Below, piece after piece: positions 7,192 to 16,370 of a stretch of DNA of 37,560 nucleotides (its first letter is position 1; the number at the start of each line of letters is the position of its first letter). Below the pieces are notes generated by a model that worked only from the letters and a program-made list of their open reading frames with translations, searched no databases and was not told the DNA's origin. Made by a program: the position numbers and the translations under genes. Source of the DNA: Pseudaeromonas sp038247115 (GTDB lineage Bacteria > Pseudomonadota > Gammaproteobacteria > Enterobacterales > Aeromonadaceae); contig JBBRVG010000040.1 in NCBI GenBank assembly GCA_038247115.1, positions 1 to 37,560 on the forward strand, written 5' to 3'.

Positions 7192-8966
7192 TGCGCATGG
7201 AGCACTACTTTCAGGCGGAACTCCGTTACCTGCGGGAGCAGGGGCAAGCCCTCACCCTGGCGCATCCCGAGCTGAGCCATTATCTGGCCGGGCCCGGCGC
7301 TGATCCGGACGTGGAGCGACTGCTGGAAGGCGTGGCATTCCTGACTGCCAGCCTGCAAGCGCGCATGGATGACAGCTTTCCTGAACTGAGCCTAGGGGTA
7401 CTACAACTGGTCGCGCCCCAGCTGTTGCGCGTCATTCCCAGTCTGACCATGATGCAATTTTTGCCCATTCCCCACACCATCAGTCAACCGATGCAACTGG
7501 CCGCGGGTTGTGAAGTAGCAAGTGCTCCGGTGGATGGCCGGAGTTGTCGCTTCCGTACCTGTCGGCCGGGCTGGATCTACCCCGCCGACAGCCAGTTGAG
7601 CCTGGATCCGGCCCGGACAACGCTATCGCTCACCCTGACGCTGCACACCCAGATCTGCCAGAGTGCGCTAGCGCTGGAAAGACTGCAGCTCTATCTTGGC
7701 GATGAACAGCCTGCGGCCTGTGAACTCTATCTTTGGCTGCGTCAGCACCTTCGGCAGTGGGTAATCGAAACGGAGTCCGACTGCTGGCCGCAACACCCAA
7801 GTTGCTTGCTAGCCTGTGGCTTTGATCCGGCGGATGCCTTGCTGCCCGATCCGGATGACCACATAGATGGCCACCGTTTGCTGCAAGATTATTTCAGTTT
7901 TCCAGCCGCCTTTCTGTGTCTGGCCCTAGCGCCTGATCTGCCGCCACCAGTCCGCAAGCCAGTCGAGCAGGTACGGCTACGATTCGAGTTTCAGCACCCG
8001 TTGCCCAGCCATGTGCAGATCACGACCCAGAGCATAATGCTCAACTGTATTCCGGCGGTGAACCTCTTCTCTCTCGATGCCGAACCGATCCATCGACATG
8101 GCCGGCACCACGACTACCCCCTGCATCTTTCCCATCAAGCCCCTGATGCCTACGAGCTGTTCAGCATCGACAAGGTGCACGGCTGGCGCCAACCCATGCT
8201 CAGTCGTGAACGAAATAACCAGAGTTGCACTCAGAAAAATCTGCGGGAGTATCTGCCTTTCCACCGATTTCAACAGCTGCCATCGCCACCGCGAACACCA
8301 GCCGCACAGCCCCAGTACAAGATCAATCAGAGCGCCAAGGTATCGAGGCAGGGGCTGAACTACCGCTTGAGTTTCATCGGGCCAGAGCCATCACAGACCC
8401 TGCTTCAGGAGGAGACCATCTCGATATCCCTGACCTGTTGCGACCGTCAGTTGGCATCGCAGCTCCCCCCCGGCGCGCTCCATATCGCCACGGGCAGCTC
8501 ACCGAATTTTGTCCGGTTTCGCAATCTGCAGCGCCCAACCGGGATCCGTTATCCGGCATCGAGCGATCAGTTGCACTGGCAATTGCTCAACAATCTATCC
8601 CATCACTATCTTTCACTGCTGGAGCCGCAACGGCTGCAGCAATTATTGAGCTGTTATGACCGCCAGGATGATGCCGACCGGCCATCTCGCAACCGGGCGC
8701 GGATTACCGCAATAGAACACATCAGTACCCAGCCCATAGAGCGACTCTATGACGGCTTACCCATTCGCGGACTCCACACCAGGCTGAGCATTCACGGCCA
8801 ACCCTTTGGCTGCGAGGGGGAGCTCTATCTGTTCGGCAGTGTGCTGGCGCACTTCCTGGCGCACTACGCCAGTATCAATAGTTTTCATCAGTTGGAAGTT
8901 ATCAATCTCGATGCCCAGACCCGCTACCAGTGGCCAGCCACCGTCGGGAGGCAGCCCCTGCTATGA
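7191..8966 (+). CDS. tssF: T6SS baseplate subunit TssF
   Basis: A 591-residue TssF family protein. Two TssF copies join TssG and TssE to form the baseplate wedge. The N-terminus shows the family hallmark: MEHYFQAELRYLREQGQAL, then AHPELSHYLAGPGADPDVERLLEG and the LQARMDDSFPEL region. The C-terminus (HIATGSSPNFVRFRNLQRPT, then NNLSHHYLSLL and FHQLEVIN) also fits the family. ATG 7191 overlaps the tssE stop by one base. The stop overlaps the tssG start as ATGA. A second ATG two codons in is possible and would change nothing important. Confidence 0.95.
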   Translation: MRMEHYFQAELRYLREQGQALTLAHPELSHYLAGPGADPDVERLLEGVAFLTASLQARMDDSFPELSLGVLQLVAPQLLRVIPSLTMMQFLPIPHTISQPMQLAAGCEVASAPVDGRSCRFRTCRPGWIYPADSQLSLDPARTTLSLTLTLHTQICQSALALERLQLYLGDEQPAACELYLWLRQHLRQWVIETESDCWPQHPSCLLACGFDPADALLPDPDDHIDGHRLLQDYFSFPAAFLCLALAPDLPPPVRKPVEQVRLRFEFQHPLPSHVQITTQSIMLNCIPAVNLFSLDAEPIHRHGRHHDYPLHLSHQAPDAYELFSIDKVHGWRQPMLSRERNNQSCTQKNLREYLPFHRFQQLPSPPRTPAAQPQYKINQSAKVSRQGLNYRLSFIGPEPSQTLLQEETISISLTCCDRQLASQLPPGALHIATGSSPNFVRFRNLQRPTGIRYPASSDQLHWQLLNNLSHHYLSLLEPQRLQQLLSCYDRQDDADRPSRNRARITAIEHISTQPIERLYDGLPIRGLHTRLSIHGQPFGCEGELYLFGSVLAHFLAHYASINSFHQLEVINLDAQTRYQWPATVGRQPLL

Positions 8967-9907
8967 GCACCCTTCCCCTGACACAGTTGGCCAATACTGC
9001 GCACTCCTACCATCTCGGGCCATTGATTGAGCAGCTGCTGGCCCTGCTGGAGGTAGACCCGGAGCAATTGCCGCACCCGGATCCGCTGCAGTTCCGGGTG
9101 TCGCCCGGACTCGGTTTTGCTTGTGCCGATGTGCTGACGCTGGACATCAAGGCCAGCCCCCGACTCGAGGTCGGGTTTCTCGGACTGCACGGCAGCCAAT
9201 CCCCCTTACCGGGTTACTATCTGGATGAACTGGCCTGGCAGCATGCCCACCAGCAACCCCGGCTTATCGCCTTGCTGGATCTGTTTCATCATCGCTGGCT
9301 CATGTTGCTGTACCGGGGCTGGCGCAAATACCGTTACGAACTGCGCTTCCGCGCAGGTGCGGATCCGCTTTCTCGCTGCCTGCTGGCCATGCGCGGCAAT
9401 CCCGGTTTGCCACTCCAGCCCGAGCAGTGGCTGGCCAACTCCCGATTACGCACTGCCCCGGCACCGGCCGCCGCGGCACTGTGCAGCCTGATCCAGCACA
9501 GCCTGCAGCTTCCGAGCGTGCAGCTTCAACCCTGGCAACGGCGGCAAGTCCCTATCCCCGCTGCTCAGCAAAACCGCCTGGGAGTGCAAGCCTGTCGGCT
9601 CGGTCATGATGGCCTGCTGGGTAGTCAGATAGCCGATTGCGCCGGTAAATTCCGCCTGCGACTGCAACAACTCTCACGACAGCAGTTCTATCGGCTACTG
9701 CCCAACGGCGACCTCTATCAACGACTCAAACAGCTGGTCACCCAGCAAGTACACGCCCTGCTGGCCTGGGATCTAGTGCTGGAGCTGGCCGACGCTCAGG
9801 CGCCCCTGTGGCAGCTGGGAGAGGATCCGGACGTCAGGCTGGGCTGGAGTAACTTTCTGGGTCATCCCCATCCAACCCCCAGCTTACGGCTCACCGTCGA
9901 GGATTAA
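8963..9907 (+). CDS. tssG: T6SS baseplate subunit TssG
   Basis: A 314-residue TssG protein, which staples the two TssF subunits in the baseplate wedge. Family features are the N-terminal LLALLEVDPEQLPHPDPLQF, then the LEVGFLGLHGSQSPLPGYY motif and the following LLDLFHHRWLMLLYRGWRKY. I chose ATG 8963 because it forms a 4-base ATGA overlap with the tssF stop and GGGAGG lies about 11 nt upstream. An upstream GTG at 8930 would lengthen the overlap without family support. In V. cholerae the FHA gene comes next; here tssJ follows after 5 bp. Confidence 0.94.
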   Translation: MSTLPLTQLANTAHSYHLGPLIEQLLALLEVDPEQLPHPDPLQFRVSPGLGFACADVLTLDIKASPRLEVGFLGLHGSQSPLPGYYLDELAWQHAHQQPRLIALLDLFHHRWLMLLYRGWRKYRYELRFRAGADPLSRCLLAMRGNPGLPLQPEQWLANSRLRTAPAPAAAALCSLIQHSLQLPSVQLQPWQRRQVPIPAAQQNRLGVQACRLGHDGLLGSQIADCAGKFRLRLQQLSRQQFYRLLPNGDLYQRLKQLVTQQVHALLAWDLVLELADAQAPLWQLGEDPDVRLGWSNFLGHPHPTPSLRLTVED

Positions 9908-9912
9908 CCCCT

Positions 9913-10455
9913 ATGCGAAACAGCCAGCGGTGGCAACTCGCCACCAGCCTACTGCTCACCACCACCCTGTTAGGCCCGCTATGTGGATGCAGCACACTGG
10001 GCAAACTGGGGCAGGTCCTCATGAACCCGGATATTCAAGTCGGCGATAGCCAATCCCAACCCTCCACCCTCGGCATCACCTTGCTCGCCGAGCCGGATGT
10101 CAATGCCGATGCAACGGGCACGGCGCACCCGATTGCCCTGCAGTTGGTCCAGTTGGCGGAAGAGTCCCGACTGCTCGCCAGTGACTACGACCAGATCCAC
10201 CGCGACCTGCCGGCAGCGCTGGGCAAGAACTATCTCGATCATCAGGATTACAGCCTGCTCCCCGGACAATTTCGCTATCTAGCAGCCATCCCCCTTGACG
10301 AGAAAACCCGCTATCTGGGGGTGATTGCCCACTATGCCGATCCGGAACAAGCCCAATGGCGACAACTGATCAAACTGGCGCCCATGGGGCATCACTATCA
10401 CCTGCTAATCCAGTTGCAGAGCCACAGCATTCGCCTGCAGCGGGATGAGGAATAA
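9913..10455 (+). CDS. tssJ: T6SS outer-membrane lipoprotein TssJ
   Basis: A 180-residue lipoprotein that anchors the TssJLM membrane complex to the outer membrane. The N-terminus has basic residues (MRNSQRW), a hydrophobic core and the lipobox L-C-G-C, with the lipidated Cys at residue 26. The Cys at the -2 position is unusual but tolerated. The mature part contains TLGITLLAEPDVNADATG and the later QFRYLAAIPLDEKTRYLGVIAHYAD, which fit the TssJ beta-sandwich. It begins 5 bp after tssG and ends 2 bp before tssK. It sits in the tssJ-tssK-tssL order usual for V. cholerae-type clusters. Confidence 0.93.
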   Translation: MRNSQRWQLATSLLLTTTLLGPLCGCSTLGKLGQVLMNPDIQVGDSQSQPSTLGITLLAEPDVNADATGTAHPIALQLVQLAEESRLLASDYDQIHRDLPAALGKNYLDHQDYSLLPGQFRYLAAIPLDEKTRYLGVIAHYADPEQAQWRQLIKLAPMGHHYHLLIQLQSHSIRLQRDEE

Positions 10456-10457
10456 GC

Positions 10458-11771
10458 ATGTCGTCTCACAATAGCGTCGTCTGGCACGAGGGGTTATTCA
10501 TCCGCCCCCAGCATTTTCAGCAACAGGAGCGGTACTGGAGTGACCAACTGCACCAACGGGTTACAGCACTCGGAAACTTCAGTTATGGCGTGTTGCAACT
10601 GCAACTGAGTCAGGAACATTTGAGTATCGGCCAACTCGCCCTGGTGCAGGGCTGCGCGCTGTTCGCCGATGGATCCTTCTGCCGCTTTCCCGATGAAGAC
10701 GCTATCCCTGCGCCCCTGGTGTTACCGCCCGATACTCGCGCTAACCAGGTGATCTACCTGACGCTGGCTCTGGATAACCCAGGCCCCGCCGCCAGAGAGA
10801 ACCGCTACCAACAACACGCCCATCCGATGGTCGATCGACAGGCCCAGAGCGAAGTCGCGGTGGAGGTCAGCCTGCAGCGATTGCAACCCGGATTGCAGTT
10901 GGAGGATCAGGGTAGTGCCAGCCAGACCCGGCTCCCCATAGCCCGACTGCTGGGGCACCGCAGTGATGGCAGCCTATTGCTGGACCCGGACTTTATGCCG
11001 TGCGGCTTGGTCGTCCATGCCATCCCGACCTTGCAACGCGCCTTGATCGAAATAACCGGACTCCTGACCACGCGCGCCTGCAGCCTGAGCCAGCGCGTGG
11101 CTGCACCGCGTCAGCAAGAAATTACCGAGTGGCATGACTTTTTGCTGTTGCAGCTGCTGCAACGCTATCAGTTGCTGCTCCAGCACTTACAACAGCTTCC
11201 GCAACTGCACCCGGAGCGGCTTTTCTCGACCCTGCTGCAGCTCCATGCCGAGCTGGCCACTCTGATGACCGAGAGTCGGCAGCCCTCTGCCATCGGGAGC
11301 TACCAGCATCAGGATCCGGGAAGCTGCTTTATCCCGCTGTTAAGCGCCATCCGTACTGCCTTGGGTACCATGGTCACCCCGCGCGCACTAGCCCTGCCAC
11401 TACAGGCTGCGGCATTCGGTATTCGTCTGGCCTCCTTGCATGAGGTCGCCACACTAGGTCCCATCACCCTGGTGCTGGCCGTCAAGGCGCAGTTACCGGT
11501 AGAGCAGTTGCAGCAGCAATTTCCAGTGCAAAGCAAGATTGCCGATCCGGAGCAGATCCGGGAGTTGATCGCCTTGCAACTGCCCGGGGTGCCCTTGCGG
11601 CATTTGCCGGTGGCCCCCCGTCATCTGCCCTATCACGCCGGATTCAGCTATTTCCACCTGGATCAGCAGCTTCCGGAGTGGGCTCAGCTCACCCGCAATT
11701 CCCAACTGGCACTCCATGTGGCCGGTGAATTCCCAGGTCTGGAGCTGCAGCTCTGGGCGATCCGCGACTAA
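10458..11771 (+). CDS. tssK: T6SS baseplate-membrane connector TssK
   Basis: A 437-residue TssK protein. It links the baseplate wedge (TssEFG) to the cytoplasmic domains of TssL and TssM. The N-terminus has the family signature VVWHEGLFIRPQHFQQQERY. The C-terminal domain contains LRHLPVAPRHLPYHAGFSYF and ends with LHVAGEFPGLELQLWAIRD, typical of TssK. It starts two bases after the tssJ stop, so translation is probably coupled. Length is typical (about 440). Confidence 0.96.
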   Translation: MSSHNSVVWHEGLFIRPQHFQQQERYWSDQLHQRVTALGNFSYGVLQLQLSQEHLSIGQLALVQGCALFADGSFCRFPDEDAIPAPLVLPPDTRANQVIYLTLALDNPGPAARENRYQQHAHPMVDRQAQSEVAVEVSLQRLQPGLQLEDQGSASQTRLPIARLLGHRSDGSLLLDPDFMPCGLVVHAIPTLQRALIEITGLLTTRACSLSQRVAAPRQQEITEWHDFLLLQLLQRYQLLLQHLQQLPQLHPERLFSTLLQLHAELATLMTESRQPSAIGSYQHQDPGSCFIPLLSAIRTALGTMVTPRALALPLQAAAFGIRLASLHEVATLGPITLVLAVKAQLPVEQLQQQFPVQSKIADPEQIRELIALQLPGVPLRHLPVAPRHLPYHAGFSYFHLDQQLPEWAQLTRNSQLALHVAGEFPGLELQLWAIRD

Positions 11772-11793
11772 ATATGGCGACAGGAGAATCAAG

Positions 11794-12663
11794 ATGGATG
11801 CTATCGCCTCAACCTTGCACCAACCGTTGAGATCACACCCGTTGATATCACAACCGGACATATTGCAACCGAACCTATCGCTACCGAAGGCAGTGCCAGC
11901 CGATGAGGCCTTGTCCGACAGAACCCCGTTTCGACAGCCAGCTGATTGCCGACTAGCGAATGGGGCAAGCCAACCCGAGGTCGGGGATCTGTTGATCGAA
12001 TCGGCCCGACCACTGCTGAACTTGATGGTGAATATTCGACAGCGGTACCAGCCAGAGCAAGACAGCGGACTGTATCGACAAGTGGCCGACGAGATACAGC
12101 AACTGGAGGCACAACTCAACACCCTGGGCATCGATAGCCATACCTGGGTCGACTTCCGCTACGCCTTGTGCTGCGCGCTCGATGAAGCCGTGATGAGTCA
12201 GCCCTGGGGACATCAGGGGGTCTGGGCTGGTTACTCGCTGCTGACCCGGTTTCATAACGAGAGTTGGGGCGGTGAGCGCTTCTTCATCCGCTTGTCAGAA
12301 CTGATGACGGATCCCGAACGCCACCGATGTGTGCTGCGGTTTTTCCTGTTATGTCTGGATCTGGGTTACGAAGGACGTTACCGAGTCTTGCCGCAGGGGG
12401 AGGTAGCGCTGCAGCGGTTACGTCAACGTCTGCATCAGCAACTCTATCCAACTTCGTCAGCGAGCTGCGCACTACACTTGATCTCGCCACCACAACCCAA
12501 GCAGCACCATGCCGAGGCCCCGCTCTCTCTACTGCTATATGCCCTGGCGCTGGTGCTGATCCTGACGCTGGTCTTTCTCTGTTATCACCAGAGCTTGAGT
12601 CAGCAAAGTCAGCAGATCCTGCAATTACTGATGGCAAGCCTCGCCGCCGGGGGACCGTTATGA
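11794..12663 (+). CDS. tssL: T6SS inner-membrane protein TssL (DotU/IcmH family, short form)
   Basis: A 289-residue tail-anchored inner-membrane protein of the TssJLM complex. The DotU-like cytoplasmic domain spans about residues 65-225 (NLMVNIRQRY, DFRYALCCALDEAVM, LLTRFHNESWGGERFF, LLCLDLGYEGRYR). One membrane helix lies near the C-terminus (about 244-264). There is no C-terminal OmpA/peptidoglycan-binding domain, so wall anchoring would need another protein. ATG 11794 has AGGAGA 6 nt upstream. The first 60 or so residues are a low-complexity extension built partly on a pentapeptide repeat (separate entry). The stop overlaps the vasH-like start as ATGA. In V. cholerae clpV lies between these two genes; here it does not. 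Confidence 0.94.
   Translation: MDAIASTLHQPLRSHPLISQPDILQPNLSLPKAVPADEALSDRTPFRQPADCRLANGASQPEVGDLLIESARPLLNLMVNIRQRYQPEQDSGLYRQVADEIQQLEAQLNTLGIDSHTWVDFRYALCCALDEAVMSQPWGHQGVWAGYSLLTRFHNESWGGERFFIRLSELMTDPERHRCVLRFFLLCLDLGYEGRYRVLPQGEVALQRLRQRLHQQLYPTSSASCALHLISPPQPKQHHAEAPLSLLLYALALVLILTLVFLCYHQSLSQQSQQILQLLMASLAAGGPL
11821..11895 (+). repeat. Degenerate 15-bp tandem repeat in the tssL N-terminus
   Basis: Five consecutive 15-bp units in frame with tssL encode QPLRS, HPLIS, QPDIL, QPNLS and LPKAV (residues 10-34). Units one to four share the pattern CA(A/C)CCG followed by nine variable bases, and the fifth begins CTACCG. This is a pentapeptide periodicity in the cytoplasmic N-terminal extension. 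On the opposite strand the same DNA reads as a GC(N/D)xx pentapeptide periodicity, which I take as a consequence of the repeat rather than a gene. Confidence 0.6.
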
Positions 12664-14231
12664 CCCAGACCATGGCCTGGCCGGTATCCCGGCCTATACC
12701 GCCGCATGAGCAGGTTCTGGCGGAACGGTTGCTAGCTGAAATCCAGCGCCATTACCAACCGGATGGCATCTTGTTCGGTGTGCCACACGCGGAAGGTCAG
12801 CGTATCGAATGGCTGTCGACATCGAGAAGCGGATTGCAGCCCGCGTCAGGGATACAGAGCGGCTGTCACCTCTGGTTGCACCATCTGCAACAGAGTGGCA
12901 CTCAGGGTTGGGCACGCCTGAATAGCAGCCCGCTGGCCCGGATCCAGCAACATAGCTCCGCACTGGCACCCTCAGTCGCTGATGGCGGTGTTCTGCTGTG
13001 TGCCTTGGGTAATTCAAGCCATAGCTGGGGCCTACTGGCACTGTTTGGTACGGCAGCACGGATCCGGGATTGGCAGCAAGACGCCTCGTTGCAGCAGCGA
13101 CTTCGCTTAAGCCAGCAACATTACCAACAAGGGACAACAGCCGCCGCCAGTCCGATCTCGACTATAGGCAGCGAGGGACGCTTGACGCCTCTGTGCGCAT
13201 CCGGGATCAAGCCTCCACCAGCTAATGGCCAAGGAGTTAAAAAAACAGCCAGGCAGACCCAGCCCGTCAGCCTGCTGGAACAACGACTACTGGGCCAATC
13301 ACGACACACCCAGCAATTACGTCAGCAGGTACAACAAGCCAGTCAGCATACATTGTCGGTTCTGCTGCTGGGCGAAACGGGTACCGGCAAGGAGGTGGTC
13401 GCCCGGTTATTGCACGATCTCTCACCACGCAAACACGCGCCCTTCGTCGCGATCAACTGCGCCGCCATTCCGGAAAATCTGATCGAAAGCGAACTGTTCG
13501 GCTTTCAAAAAGGCGCTTTTTCCGGGGCATCGACAGCACAAGCCGGTCTGCTGGCTCAAGCCCACGGCGGGACCCTGTTTCTCGATGAAATCGGTGATAT
13601 GCCGCTGACCATGCAAGCCAAACTGCTGCGCGTTCTGGAGAGTCGCTGCTATCGTCCCTTGGGATGTTCGCAAGAACAACCGAGCGAATTCCGGCTGATC
13701 GCCGCCACCCACCAGCCGCTGGATCAACAGATCACCGCTCGACACTTCCGGGTCGATCTCTATCACCGGCTGTGCCAGTGCCAAATCCAGCTCACCCCGT
13801 TGCGGGAGCGTCCGGATGACCTGCTGTCGTTGAGTCTGCACTTCATCAGCCAATTTTCACAACAGCATCAACGCCTGTTACCTGGATTGGCGCCGGATCT
13901 GCTCTCCCAACTGAGCCGCTATGGTTTCCCGGGCAACGTCCGCGAACTCAAGAATCTGCTGGAAGTGGCCTGCGCCCATACCGAGGATGGCGCCATCTTG
14001 CAGTGGCACAACCTGCCCCTGAGTTGGCAGCAACGCCTGCAAACCATCCAGGAACATGGCGATAGCTACCAGCATATCCGCGATCTACGACTGGCCCTGC
14101 GCCGTTTCGAAGCCGAAGTCATCCGCGCTCGTCTCGACTTCTATCAGGGGAATCGGGGATTGGCGGCCGCCAGTCTGGGCTTACCCAAACGCACCCTGGA
14201 CCATAAATGCCAAAAACTGGAGTTGCGATGA
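12660..14231 (+). CDS. vasH: Sigma-54-dependent transcriptional activator, VasH-like
   Basis: A 523-residue enhancer-binding protein that would activate RpoN promoters, by analogy to VasH those of hcp/T6SS genes. The N-terminal 200 residues are a GAF-like sensory region of unknown input. The AAA+ domain has Walker A GETGTGKE (238-245), the sigma-54 contact loop as GAFSGA (285-290) instead of GAFTGA, Walker B LFLDEIGD (about 304-311), and a FPGNVRELKNLLE segment. A Fis-type helix-turn-helix closes the protein (about 482-523; GNRGLAAASLGLPKRTLDHK). The start overlaps the tssL stop as ATGA; the stop overlaps the next gene in the same way. The frame is open upstream inside tssL, but that region is shadow. 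Thr-to-Ser in the loop is conservative and may keep activity. Confidence 0.93.
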   Translation: MTQTMAWPVSRPIPPHEQVLAERLLAEIQRHYQPDGILFGVPHAEGQRIEWLSTSRSGLQPASGIQSGCHLWLHHLQQSGTQGWARLNSSPLARIQQHSSALAPSVADGGVLLCALGNSSHSWGLLALFGTAARIRDWQQDASLQQRLRLSQQHYQQGTTAAASPISTIGSEGRLTPLCASGIKPPPANGQGVKKTARQTQPVSLLEQRLLGQSRHTQQLRQQVQQASQHTLSVLLLGETGTGKEVVARLLHDLSPRKHAPFVAINCAAIPENLIESELFGFQKGAFSGASTAQAGLLAQAHGGTLFLDEIGDMPLTMQAKLLRVLESRCYRPLGCSQEQPSEFRLIAATHQPLDQQITARHFRVDLYHRLCQCQIQLTPLRERPDDLLSLSLHFISQFSQQHQRLLPGLAPDLLSQLSRYGFPGNVRELKNLLEVACAHTEDGAILQWHNLPLSWQQRLQTIQEHGDSYQHIRDLRLALRRFEAEVIRARLDFYQGNRGLAAASLGLPKRTLDHKCQKLELR

Positions 14232-14839
14232 AACGGCTCCTCTTCATCGGCTGTGCCTGCCTCTGGCCTGGGCTCGTCGCCTCGGCATATGAAGCATCCG
14301 CAGGACAGCAGCACGCCATCACGACCTGCTACCGGCTGCAGTCCCCTCTGGTTCGGCTGGCCTGTTACGATCAGCAGGTCCGCAATCTGGAGTCAGAGGC
14401 GCACCAGCATAAGCCCACAATTCCATTGGGTGACCCCAAGGTTGTATCTCAGGCCTCCCCGCTAACGGCATCGGCGTTCGAGCTGGATATTCAGCCCGAC
14501 ACTCTGTCGCTACAGCAACGCATCCCGGGTGCCCGCCTGACGATCCGCTGCCAGCAGCGGATCACCCATTTATCCGTGCATCTGGATCAGCCGCTACCTG
14601 TCGCCGCTAGCGCACCCGTACTACTGCTGGATGAGCAACCGTACCCTGTCTACTGGTTTTTACGTCAGCAACGGCAAGTGTTGGAATCGGGTCGCGGCCT
14701 CCCGGCCATCGCCCAGCTCAAGCGCTGGTTAGGTGCTGAGCAGGTGCAGTTCAAGTTCGATCCGGCACCCAATCTGCAGTTCGATCTACGCGGTTTGTCG
14801 GCGGCCATAGCGCCATTGCGACGGGAGTGTCACTGGTGA
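14228..14839 (+). CDS. T6SS-associated exported protein, VasI/TagO-like
   Basis: A 203-residue protein with an N-terminal signal peptide (MKRLLFIGCACLWPGLVASA, cleavage likely after residue 20), so it is probably periplasmic. After the signal it shows the family pattern of a Cys followed by a RLACYD motif (ITTCYRLQSPLVRLACYD), as in VasI/TagO proteins. Then come predicted beta strands ending in a LKRWLGAEQVQFKF and FDLRGL segment. The position between vasH and tssA matches VCA0118 (vasI) in V. cholerae. It overlaps the vasH-like stop as ATGA. The role is accessory and not well defined; some TagO proteins act in TssJLM stability. Confidence 0.85.
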   Translation: MKRLLFIGCACLWPGLVASAYEASAGQQHAITTCYRLQSPLVRLACYDQQVRNLESEAHQHKPTIPLGDPKVVSQASPLTASAFELDIQPDTLSLQQRIPGARLTIRCQQRITHLSVHLDQPLPVAASAPVLLLDEQPYPVYWFLRQQRQVLESGRGLPAIAQLKRWLGAEQVQFKFDPAPNLQFDLRGLSAAIAPLRRECHW

Positions 14840-16359
14840 CTGACCAACACCCTCTTTCGACGACAGCGCCTCTGGCACCCGATGCTGTCGGAGGCGGAGC
14901 AGAGCTGCATCCCTGGTGTCAGCGTCTGCTTGCCCCACTGGCGGAACAGCCGGGTCTGGCCTCATCAGAAGCCAGGACTCCAATCATGGCGGAGTGTTTT
15001 CTAACGGATGCTCGTTGGGAATATATTGAAACCGCCATGCTCAAACTAGGCAGTCTGCAGCATGAACAAGTGGATATCCCCCAGGTTTGCGAATTCGCGC
15101 TGCAACTGCTGGAGCAGCACAGCAAGGATCTGCGGCTGGTCACCCAATTGCTACGTGCCTTATTGCAGACCGCCGATGCCATCGACCTGACCCTGGCTCT
15201 GCAGTTATTGCAACTCTGGTTACAACACTATGCGGCGCCATCCGCCAGCGCTACCGGGCATAGACAACAACGACTGCTGCAACAGAATCTGCAGCGCTTG
15301 CAGACGGCCAGCTTGCGACTGGAGCCACTCCCGGCGCAGCAACAGCAACTATTAGAGCACCATGCCCGTCAGCTTGAGGCTCTCTGCCTCGCCGATGACA
15401 ACACCCGGCTCGCCGCCGCCAGTCAGCAGCTGCGTCAGGCCATACAGCAGTTACCACGTCAGGCCCCAGACGCCACAGCAGCCGTAGTCAGCAACAACAC
15501 TCACCCGGCAGCCACAATATTAGCCGTTGGCCTAGAGGAGAGAACACCCGGCCCAACGACTGAGCTGCCAGTCTCGCTCCTGGTCATCAACCTTGAGTCG
15601 ATGGCGGCATTCGCAACGGCCGATCCTCAGTCATCCCGGGCCCGACGCCAGGCGCTGCTGGAGCTGGCCGAGCAACTGATCCAGCAGGATACGGCACACC
15701 CGATTGGTTATCGGCTACGACGCTATGCCCTCTGGAGCGGGATCGAAACCTTACCCAGCCACTCGGCGCAGCAACGCACCCAACTCGCGGCTCCCGATGC
15801 AGACCGTCGATATGACTATCGACAGGGGTTGGCGACACCAACCGCCGCGCTATGGCAGCAGATTGAACAGAGTCTGACGCTATCGCCCTTCTGGCTGGAG
15901 GGACACTGGCTATCGGCGCAAGCAGCCCGGAGTCTGGGTTATCCGGCCATTGCCCGCGCCATAGCCCAGGAACTGCGTCAGTTGTTGCACCGACTGCCCG
16001 GACTCGAGCATTTGGCGTTCGCCGATGGTACGCCCCTGCTCAGCCCGGAAGTAGCCCAGTGGCTGCATCACAGCAGCCCTATCGCCACGACATCCAGCGA
16101 GGGCAAGCCATTACCTGCCGATGTGGCCAGTATCGAGCAAGCGCTGCAACACAGCTCTTCACCTGAGCAACAGTTCCAGCTGTTACTCGGCATGGCTCTC
16201 TATATGGAGCAGGAACAAAAAACTGCCATCGCCGCTCACTATTACCGGTTACTGCAACAGCATGCCCGGCAGTTGAGTCTGGCTGAATGGAACCCGCAAC
16301 TTTTGGCGCAACTGGCCGCACACTGCCAACGCTGCCCCATTCCAGAACCGCACGATTAG
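14836..16359 (+). CDS. tssA: T6SS protein TssA (VasJ/ImpA-N type)
   Basis: A 507-residue TssA protein. TssA forms a ring or star that primes sheath and tube assembly and may cap the distal end. The N-terminal ImpA-like domain lies at about residues 20-135 (HPWCQRLLAPLAEQPG, WEYIETAMLKLGSLQHEQ, LLEQHSKDLRLVTQLLRALL). A long Gln/Leu-rich helical middle follows. The C-terminal part (FWLEGHWLSAQAARSLGYP, FADGTPLLSPEVAQWL) matches the VasJ type. GTG 14836 is preferred: GGGAG lies about 8 nt upstream and it overlaps the previous stop as GTGA. GTG 14827 has no spacing to that site. The stop is 11 bp before tssM. Confidence 0.9.
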   Translation: MTDQHPLSTTAPLAPDAVGGGAELHPWCQRLLAPLAEQPGLASSEARTPIMAECFLTDARWEYIETAMLKLGSLQHEQVDIPQVCEFALQLLEQHSKDLRLVTQLLRALLQTADAIDLTLALQLLQLWLQHYAAPSASATGHRQQRLLQQNLQRLQTASLRLEPLPAQQQQLLEHHARQLEALCLADDNTRLAAASQQLRQAIQQLPRQAPDATAAVVSNNTHPAATILAVGLEERTPGPTTELPVSLLVINLESMAAFATADPQSSRARRQALLELAEQLIQQDTAHPIGYRLRRYALWSGIETLPSHSAQQRTQLAAPDADRRYDYRQGLATPTAALWQQIEQSLTLSPFWLEGHWLSAQAARSLGYPAIARAIAQELRQLLHRLPGLEHLAFADGTPLLSPEVAQWLHHSSPIATTSSEGKPLPADVASIEQALQHSSSPEQQFQLLLGMALYMEQEQKTAIAAHYYRLLQQHARQLSLAEWNPQLLAQLAAHCQRCPIPEPHD

Positions 16360-16370
16360 GACCCCTTCCC

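Noticed and set aside
11782..11797. Identical 16-nt start contexts (AGGAGAATCAAGATGG) at tssL and yacG (35382-35397)
   Set aside because: Both are strong ribosome-binding sites with optimal spacing. Two copies 23 kb apart with no shared flanks are best explained by convergence.
11493..12131. Minus-strand frame opposite tssL with a GC(N/D)xx pentapeptide-repeat-like stretch
   Set aside because: It is the mirror of the 15-bp tandem repeat in tssL. It runs against the conserved tssL and tssK reading frames and has no credible start site.
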